Positions 17,143 through 20,588 of a stretch of DNA of 20,588 nt are shown one piece after another (within the stretch, counting starts at the first letter, position 1; the number at the start of each line of letters is the position of its first letter). The notes beneath the pieces were generated by a model. It worked only from the letters and a program-made list of their open reading frames with translations. It searched no databases and was not told the DNA's origin. The stretch is taken from contig WFRT01000152.1 in the NCBI GenBank assembly GCA_015486445.1, positions 1 to 20,588 on the forward strand, given 5' to 3'. This DNA comes from Pseudomonadota bacterium (GTDB taxonomy: Bacteria > Desulfobacterota > Anaeroferrophillalia > Anaeroferrophillales > Tharpellaceae). The position numbers and the translations under genes are program-made.

Positions 17143-18408
17143 CTACTCCCCGCCGGCCTCCGCCTTGACCCGGGCCCGGCAGATATCCCGGAAATTGTTG
17201 ACCCCGATAAAAAACTCACGCATCATTATGACCCAGTAGTGGTGCCCTTTTTCGGTCAGCACCAGACGGTTGCCTTCCTCCTTCAGGGCCCCGAGCGCTT
17301 TGAACAGGAGCAGTTCCTTCCAGAGCGCCTCGGTAAAAAGCTGCCCGTAACGACGGCGAATGACAGACAGGTCGAGACTGGTACCGAACAGCTTGATCAT
17401 GAAGTCGTAACGCATGCGTTCGAGCATCGAAAAGTTCTTGCTGAAAGCGATCGCCGAACGCCCCTCCCCGAGCCTGGCGCAGTACTCCTCGACGGCGAAG
17501 GTATTGGCCGTGATATTGCCGTTGAGATAACTGAAGGAACCGCTGCCGACCCCGAGATACTCGTCGTAGTCGACGATGTACTCGTCGATCATCGCATCCT
17601 GCCGGGAAAAGCACCAGGCCGAACCGGGCCGGTAATCATCCCGGAGCTGGCGGAAAATTTCCTGGTAATAGAGTTTTTCCTGTTGGTAGTCGACCTTGCC
17701 CAGGGTGTTCTTGATGACCTTTTCGGTGGCGGTTGATACCATCAGGGGATAGAAGGTTACCTGGTCGGCCGGAATACGCTTGATGATTTCCAGGTCCCGC
17801 CGCAGGGAATCCATGGTCTGCAGCGGAAAATTGAATATCATGTCGACATTCAGGGTGTCGAATTCGCCGGTGTAGCGTTTCAGGGAGGCTTCGATCTCGG
17901 CCCCGCTGCCGTACTTGTGGTAGCGCTCCATGGCCTTGAGCAGGAGGTCGTCGAAGCTCTGGACACCGACCGAAAGACGGTTGACCCCGGCCTTGACCAG
18001 CTTGCCGACAATGGCATCGGTCAGGTGGTTGGGATTGGTTTCGACCGAAACCTCCCGCACGGGGAAGGTGTCACGAATCAGGTCGATCACCTCGACCAGG
18101 GCCTCGGGCATGACGGTCGGCGTTCCGCCGCCGATGTAGACCCCGGTGCATTTGAAATTTCGTTGACCATAAAGCCTGATCTCCTCTTTCAAGGCCTTGA
18201 AATAGGGGATTGCCCGGCTTTTTTGAAAACGATAGCGGTTGAACGAACAGTAGGGACACAGTTCCTCGCAAAAAGGAATATGGACATAAAGCAGATACTC
18301 CCGGCCGGAAATGCCGCGCGGCATTTCCCGGAAGGCTATTTCATTGAAAGTCAGATAGTCGCGGTTCTGCTGCCGCAGGTACCTGGTCATCAAAGTCTCG
18401 ACAAGCAT
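17143..18408 (-). CDS. Radical SAM protein of the HemN/HemW (coproporphyrinogen oxidase-like) family
   Basis: This is a 421-residue radical-SAM protein. The [4Fe-4S] motif is in YVHIPFCEELCPYCSF, using C47, C51 and C54. GVYIGGGTPTVMPE (89-102) provides the SAM-binding glycine motif, and SVETNPNHL and RLSVGVQSF (144-152) are typical of the HemN/HemW family. It lacks the fourth cysteine of true HemN (Phe56 instead), and I see no HNxxYW heme-binding motif of HemW, so neither coproporphyrinogen oxidation nor heme chaperoning can be assumed. The LGVGSGSFSYLNG segment matches the family's conserved C-terminal core. The ATG (18406-18408) has AAGGA upstream. It is first in an operon with selA and the SH3 gene, behind the promoter at 18486-18514. 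Confidence 0.88.
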   Translation of the reverse strand: MLVETLMTRYLRQQNRDYLTFNEIAFREMPRGISGREYLLYVHIPFCEELCPYCSFNRYRFQKSRAIPYFKALKEEIRLYGQRNFKCTGVYIGGGTPTVMPEALVEVIDLIRDTFPVREVSVETNPNHLTDAIVGKLVKAGVNRLSVGVQSFDDLLLKAMERYHKYGSGAEIEASLKRYTGEFDTLNVDMIFNFPLQTMDSLRRDLEIIKRIPADQVTFYPLMVSTATEKVIKNTLGKVDYQQEKLYYQEIFRQLRDDYRPGSAWCFSRQDAMIDEYIVDYDEYLGVGSGSFSYLNGNITANTFAVEEYCARLGEGRSAIAFSKNFSMLERMRYDFMIKLFGTSLDLSVIRRRYGQLFTEALWKELLLFKALGALKEEGNRLVLTEKGHHYWVIMMREFFIGVNNFRDICRARVKAEAGGE

Positions 18409-18446
18409 TGCGATTTCCTTATCTTAGGCAGGGACTTAGGGGCTGT

Positions 18447-18472
18447 GCTCCCCGGTTTATGGTGCAGGGAGC
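18447..18472 (-). other. 5' leader hairpin of the radical-SAM/selA operon
   Basis: GCTCCC (18447-18452) and GGGAGC (18467-18472) form a 6-bp stem with a 14-nt loop. It would sit within the first 10 nt or so of the predicted transcript and about 40 nt before the start codon. It may stabilise the mRNA 5' end; no T-run follows, so it is not a terminator. Confidence 0.4.
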
Positions 18473-18485
18473 CTCTTTCCGGCCG

Positions 18486-18514
18486 GATATAGCAACTTGA
18501 CCTCTCAATGTCCA
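18486..18514 (-). promoter_or_regulatory. Promoter for the radical-SAM/selA/SH3 operon
   Basis: On the minus strand, TGGACA (18509-18514) and TATATC (18486-18491) are separated by exactly 17 nt. The predicted start near 18479 leaves a leader of about 70 nt before the ATG at 18408. The promoter diverges from the one at 18591-18619, with about 75 bp between the two -35 elements, so one bound regulator could affect both. Confidence 0.6.
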
Positions 18515-18590
18515 CCCCTAATCCCTTACGGAGCGGAAATAGCCGACCCCCGGCAACCCCCGCTAGCCTTGTGAAAACAGATATTTTGGT

Positions 18591-18619
18591 TTGACACAAA
18601 GAGAAAAATTGTTTATGAA
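18591..18619 (+). promoter_or_regulatory. Promoter for the cytidylate kinase-like gene
   Basis: A perfect TTGACA (18591-18596) is followed after exactly 17 nt by TATGAA (18614-18619) on the plus strand. The spacer is AT-rich. The predicted start near 18626 gives a leader of about 100 nt to the ATG at 18727. This is one of the clearest promoters in the window. Confidence 0.7.
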
Positions 18620-18660
18620 GGCAGGTAGATAAGGGGGGTTGAAATACTTATCCGCTGCCT
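18619..18660 (+). repeat. Interrupted inverted repeat at the kinase-like promoter start site
   Basis: Two 6-bp arms pair in register: AGGCAG (18619-18624) with CTGCCT (18655-18660), and GATAAG (18628-18633) with CTTATC (18647-18652), with a GTA/CG internal loop and a 13-nt apical loop. Its left arm overlaps the -10 region and the predicted start. It could therefore be an operator, or part of a structured leader if transcription starts further upstream. Confidence 0.5.
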
Positions 18661-18668
18661 CCAGCGAA

Positions 18669-18696
18669 AGCCCCGGCAAGGGGGCTTGCCCCGGCT
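18669..18696 (+). other. Leader hairpin before the cytidylate kinase-like gene
   Basis: AGCC/GGCT (18669-18672, 18693-18696) and GGCAAG/CTTGCC (18675-18680, 18685-18690) stack around a CC/CC mismatch, with a GGGG loop. The hairpin lies 18 nt before the AAGGAG ribosome binding site. No T-run follows it, so an mRNA-stability or translational role is more likely than termination. Confidence 0.5.
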
Positions 18697-18726
18697 CTTA
18701 AACATCATGAATTTAAGGAGATGCTG

Positions 18727-19398
18727 ATGTCGGTTATCACGATTTCCAAGGAGTTTTCCTCCGGCGGCCTTGAGATTGCCAAAGGCCTGGCAGAAAAGCT
18801 GGGATACGATTATTTCGACAAGGAAATTGTCCGCAAGATTGCCGACCATGCCAAAGTAACGCACCAGGAAGTCAGGGAGTTCGAAGAGGAGGAGCACGCC
18901 AATTTCCGGGCCTACCTCTCCCGCCTGATCGACCTCGACATCTTCAAAAAGGGACCGGCCGAAGAAGAAGCGGAGCAGGAAACCACCTATGACGAACGCG
19001 ACAAAATCCCCTACTCTTTCGACACCCAGGGCTGGATCGACAGCGACATCTACCGGGACATGATTTGCAAGGTCATCTCCGAACTCGGTCAGAATTCCAA
19101 CGTCATCATCGTCGGCCGCGGCGGCCAGTGCATTCTCCGGGAGCAGCCCGGGGTGGTCCACATTCGCATCATCGCCAGCATGGCCGACCGAATCGCCCGG
19201 CTGCAGGTTGACAAGCCGGAACTTGACGAGGATGCGGCCCGGCGGGAAGTCGAGGCCATGGATAAAAAAAGTCGTGAATACATCAACTTCTATTTTAAAG
19301 CCGACTGGGACGACCCCCGGCTTTATGATGCCGTCATCAACACCAGCCGGGTCAGCGACAGCAAGGCAATCGACTGCCTGGCCGCCCTCTGCGGCTGA
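18727..19398 (+). CDS. Cytidylate kinase-like family protein
   Basis: This 223-residue P-loop-type protein resembles the cytidylate kinase-like (AAK26/PF13189-type) family. The N-terminus MSVITISKEFSSGGLEIAKGLAEKLGYDYFD aligns with that family's usual opening, in which the classical GxxGxGK[ST] Walker motif is replaced by a GGxxIA form. VIIVGRGGQCIL lies at about 127-137 and DAARREVEAMDKKSREYINFYF at about 169-190, the latter typical of the nucleotide-binding lid region. An acidic insertion (AEEEAEQETTYDERD) lies at 78-92. The substrate is unknown; true CMP kinase activity should not be assumed. An upstream in-frame ATG at 18721 directly abuts AAGGAG, so the second ATG, 6 nt after it, is the start. 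It stands alone behind its own promoter, with panB 289 nt downstream. Confidence 0.85.
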   Translation: MSVITISKEFSSGGLEIAKGLAEKLGYDYFDKEIVRKIADHAKVTHQEVREFEEEEHANFRAYLSRLIDLDIFKKGPAEEEAEQETTYDERDKIPYSFDTQGWIDSDIYRDMICKVISELGQNSNVIIVGRGGQCILREQPGVVHIRIIASMADRIARLQVDKPELDEDAARREVEAMDKKSREYINFYFKADWDDPRLYDAVINTSRVSDSKAIDCLAALCG

Positions 19399-19559
19399 AA
19401 ACCGGGTACCGCAACCAGATATTTTCGTTACCAGCAGCCATTATACCCTCCCGGCAGCCGCTTTCCGGCACCGGGCATCGCTTGGATCTTCCCGCAGCGA
19501 AGACTGAGACGGTCGGGTTCAATTTTTCTCTGCCGCCGGCAACCGGCGCCCTGGTCTTT

Positions 19560-19577
19560 TATACCCCAACCGGTATA
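19560..19577 (+). other. Short inverted repeat in the panB leader
   Basis: TATACC (19560-19565) and GGTATA (19572-19577) form a 6-bp palindrome with a 6-nt spacer, about 110 nt before panB. The dyad could be an operator or the first hairpin of the leader. The upstream part of this gap, 19399-19559, holds no gene, clear promoter or repeat that I can support. Confidence 0.4.
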
Positions 19578-19618
19578 CAAAGCCATAGCGGCCAGGTGCG
19601 GAATGCGGCCGGGAACTG

Positions 19619-19648
19619 AAACCGCCTCTTAATCCGGGCGGTTTTTTT
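19619..19648 (+). terminator. Intrinsic terminator just before panB (possible attenuator)
   Basis: A perfect 8-bp stem, AAACCGCC (19619-19626) with GGCGGTTT (19637-19644), has a 10-nt loop and ends in a run of seven Ts (19642-19648). This is the strongest intrinsic terminator in the window. It lies 39 nt before the panB start codon and 220 nt after the kinase-like gene stop. Only 39 nt remain for a panB promoter beyond it, and I see none there, so it probably lies inside the panB leader. Confidence 0.8.
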
Positions 19649-19687
19649 ATTGTCAACCATACAGCTGCCCGCTAAGGACTTCAGCTC

Positions 19688-20476
19688 ATGGCCACAGTTA
19701 CCACGACCTCCCTGGTCGCGATGAAAAGAAAAGGTGAAAAGATCACCATGATCACCGGTTACGATTATCCCTTCGCCCGTATCCTTGACCAGGCGGAAAT
19801 CGACATTATCCTGGTCGGTGATTCGGTCGGCGTGGTCGTGGCCGGCTACAAGGACACCCTGCCGGTCACGGTCGAGGAGATGATCTATCACGGCCGGGCC
19901 GTGGTCCGCGGCTGTGAACGGGCCCTGGTAATCATCGACCTGCCCTTCATGAGCTACCAGGTCAGCATCGCCGACGCCAAACTTCAGGCCGGCCGGATCA
20001 TGAAGGAAACCGGGGCCGGGGCGGTCAAACTCGAGGGCGGAGAGTGCATGGCTGAAACCATCCGGGCCCTGGTCGAAATCGGGATTCCGGTCTGCGGCCA
20101 TATCGGCTTGACCCCGCAGGCGGTCAACCAGCTCGGCGGCTTCAAGGTCCAGCGGGAAACCGAACGGCTACTGAAGGATGCCGAGGCGGTGGCCGCGGCC
20201 GGGGCCTTCGCCCTGGTCATTGAATGTGTGCCGGCCGAAATCTCTGCAGAAATCACCCGCCAGGTTGAAATCCCGACGATCGGCATCGGGGCCGGGGCCG
20301 GATGTGACGGCCAGGTCCTGGTTTTACACGACATGCTGGGGCTTTTCGATCGTTTCCGGCCGTCCTTCGTCAAGCAGTACGCCGACCTCGGCCGGGAGGC
20401 CAGCCGGGCCCTGACCGATTTCAGCCGGGAGGTCAAAAACGGTACCTTCCCCGGTCCCGAACACTCGTTCAAGTAA
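19688..20476 (+). CDS. panB: 3-methyl-2-oxobutanoate hydroxymethyltransferase
   Basis: PanB adds a hydroxymethyl group from methylene-tetrahydrofolate to ketoisovalerate, giving ketopantoate, the first step to pantothenate and CoA. It has 262 residues, the usual length, in a TIM-barrel fold. Metal-binding D45 (LVGDS) and D84 (IIDLPF), K114 (AVKLEGG) and the catalytic E179 (VIECVP) are all present. GIPVCGHIGLTPQ and PTIGIGAGAGCDGQVLV are further family signatures. The ATG at 19688 is preceded by AAGGA at about 10 nt. It is likely the first gene of a pan operon, whose next genes would be past the window edge, although a 112-nt gap with a repeat follows it. The terminator in its leader suggests control by attenuation. 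Confidence 0.96.
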   Translation: MATVTTTSLVAMKRKGEKITMITGYDYPFARILDQAEIDIILVGDSVGVVVAGYKDTLPVTVEEMIYHGRAVVRGCERALVIIDLPFMSYQVSIADAKLQAGRIMKETGAGAVKLEGGECMAETIRALVEIGIPVCGHIGLTPQAVNQLGGFKVQRETERLLKDAEAVAAAGAFALVIECVPAEISAEITRQVEIPTIGIGAGAGCDGQVLVLHDMLGLFDRFRPSFVKQYADLGREASRALTDFSREVKNGTFPGPEHSFK

Positions 20477-20511
20477 CATGGGAAAGCCAGGCGCCAAACC
20501 TTTTACAAAAC

Positions 20512-20557
20512 GTAACTATTCAGCCGACTACGGGGTCGGGCGCGGCTTTTCTTCGCC
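20512..20557 (+). repeat. Dispersed intergenic repeat, copy 2
   Basis: This is the second copy of the 46-bp element, 41/46 identical to the one at 11586-11631 and in the same plus-strand orientation. It lies 36 bp after the panB stop. Here the central variable part can form a small hairpin (CCGAC with GTCGG), which the other copy cannot, so that structure is not conserved. Confidence 0.85.
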
Positions 20558-20574
20558 CCCTCCTGAAAGAGGGG
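20557..20574 (+). other. Hairpin at the end of the repeat copy downstream of panB
   Basis: CCCCTC (20557-20562) and GAGGGG (20569-20574) form a 6-bp stem with a 6-nt loop, directly at the right end of repeat copy 2. No T-run follows within the window, so a terminator role for panB is uncertain. Copy 1 has no matching hairpin at this place. Confidence 0.45.
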
Positions 20575-20588
20575 AGATAGAATTTAGC

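Noticed and set aside
18390..18599. Possible small minus-strand gene upstream of the radical-SAM gene
   Set aside because: It overlaps the predicted promoter and the start of the radical-SAM gene and has no ribosome binding site.
18613..19161. Minus-strand open frame opposite the kinase-like gene
   Set aside because: The plus-strand gene has a promoter, a ribosome binding site and family motifs. This frame has none of these and lies over the promoter and leader hairpins.

Overview
This is a GC-rich, gene-dense chromosomal segment. The gene set suggests a member of the Desulfobacterota (the former deltaproteobacteria), although no 16S or other phylogenetic marker proves it. The supporting signs are the run ispE / tRNA-Gln / prs / rplY(ctc) / pth, yebC next to ruvCAB, a cytidylate kinase-like gene of the type common in that phylum, and an aminotransferase-serA pair. 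Almost everything is housekeeping. I see no phage, transposase, CRISPR array, toxin-antitoxin or defence genes.

Layout on the minus strand, read in the direction of transcription (high to low coordinates). (1) 18.41-14.73 kb: a radical-SAM coproporphyrinogen-oxidase-like protein, selA, and an exported SH3b-domain protein, tightly packed behind one good promoter. (2) 14.46-11.68 kb: a class V aminotransferase and serA, behind a second good promoter and a leader of about 150 nt; together they probably carry early serine synthesis. (3) 11.57-6.93 kb: purA, moaA, moaC with a long C-terminal extension, hsp20 and ispE. (4) 6.90-2.30 kb: a promoter, tRNA-Gln(UUG), prs, rplY, pth and hppA (a membrane pyrophosphatase), closed by a hairpin terminator. 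(5) 2.14-0 kb: yebC, ruvC, ruvA and the start of ruvB, which runs off the window edge. Gene overlaps or gaps of a few bases indicate co-transcription within several blocks.

The strand switches at about 18.5 kb. Two convincing sigma70-type promoters diverge there: one serves the radical-SAM/selA operon on the minus strand, the other a cytidylate kinase-like gene on the plus strand. That gene is followed by panB (first step of pantothenate synthesis), whose leader holds a strong intrinsic terminator only about 40 nt before the start codon.

The parts least explained by known genes are a 46-bp dispersed repeat (41/46 identical) present before purA and after panB, the panB leader with its terminator, the structured leader of the kinase-like gene, the MoaC C-terminal extension, and the radical-SAM/selA/SH3 operon. 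I did not find a clear new multi-gene system. Several start codons differ from the longest reading frame; they were reset using ribosome binding sites and family N-termini, as noted for each gene.
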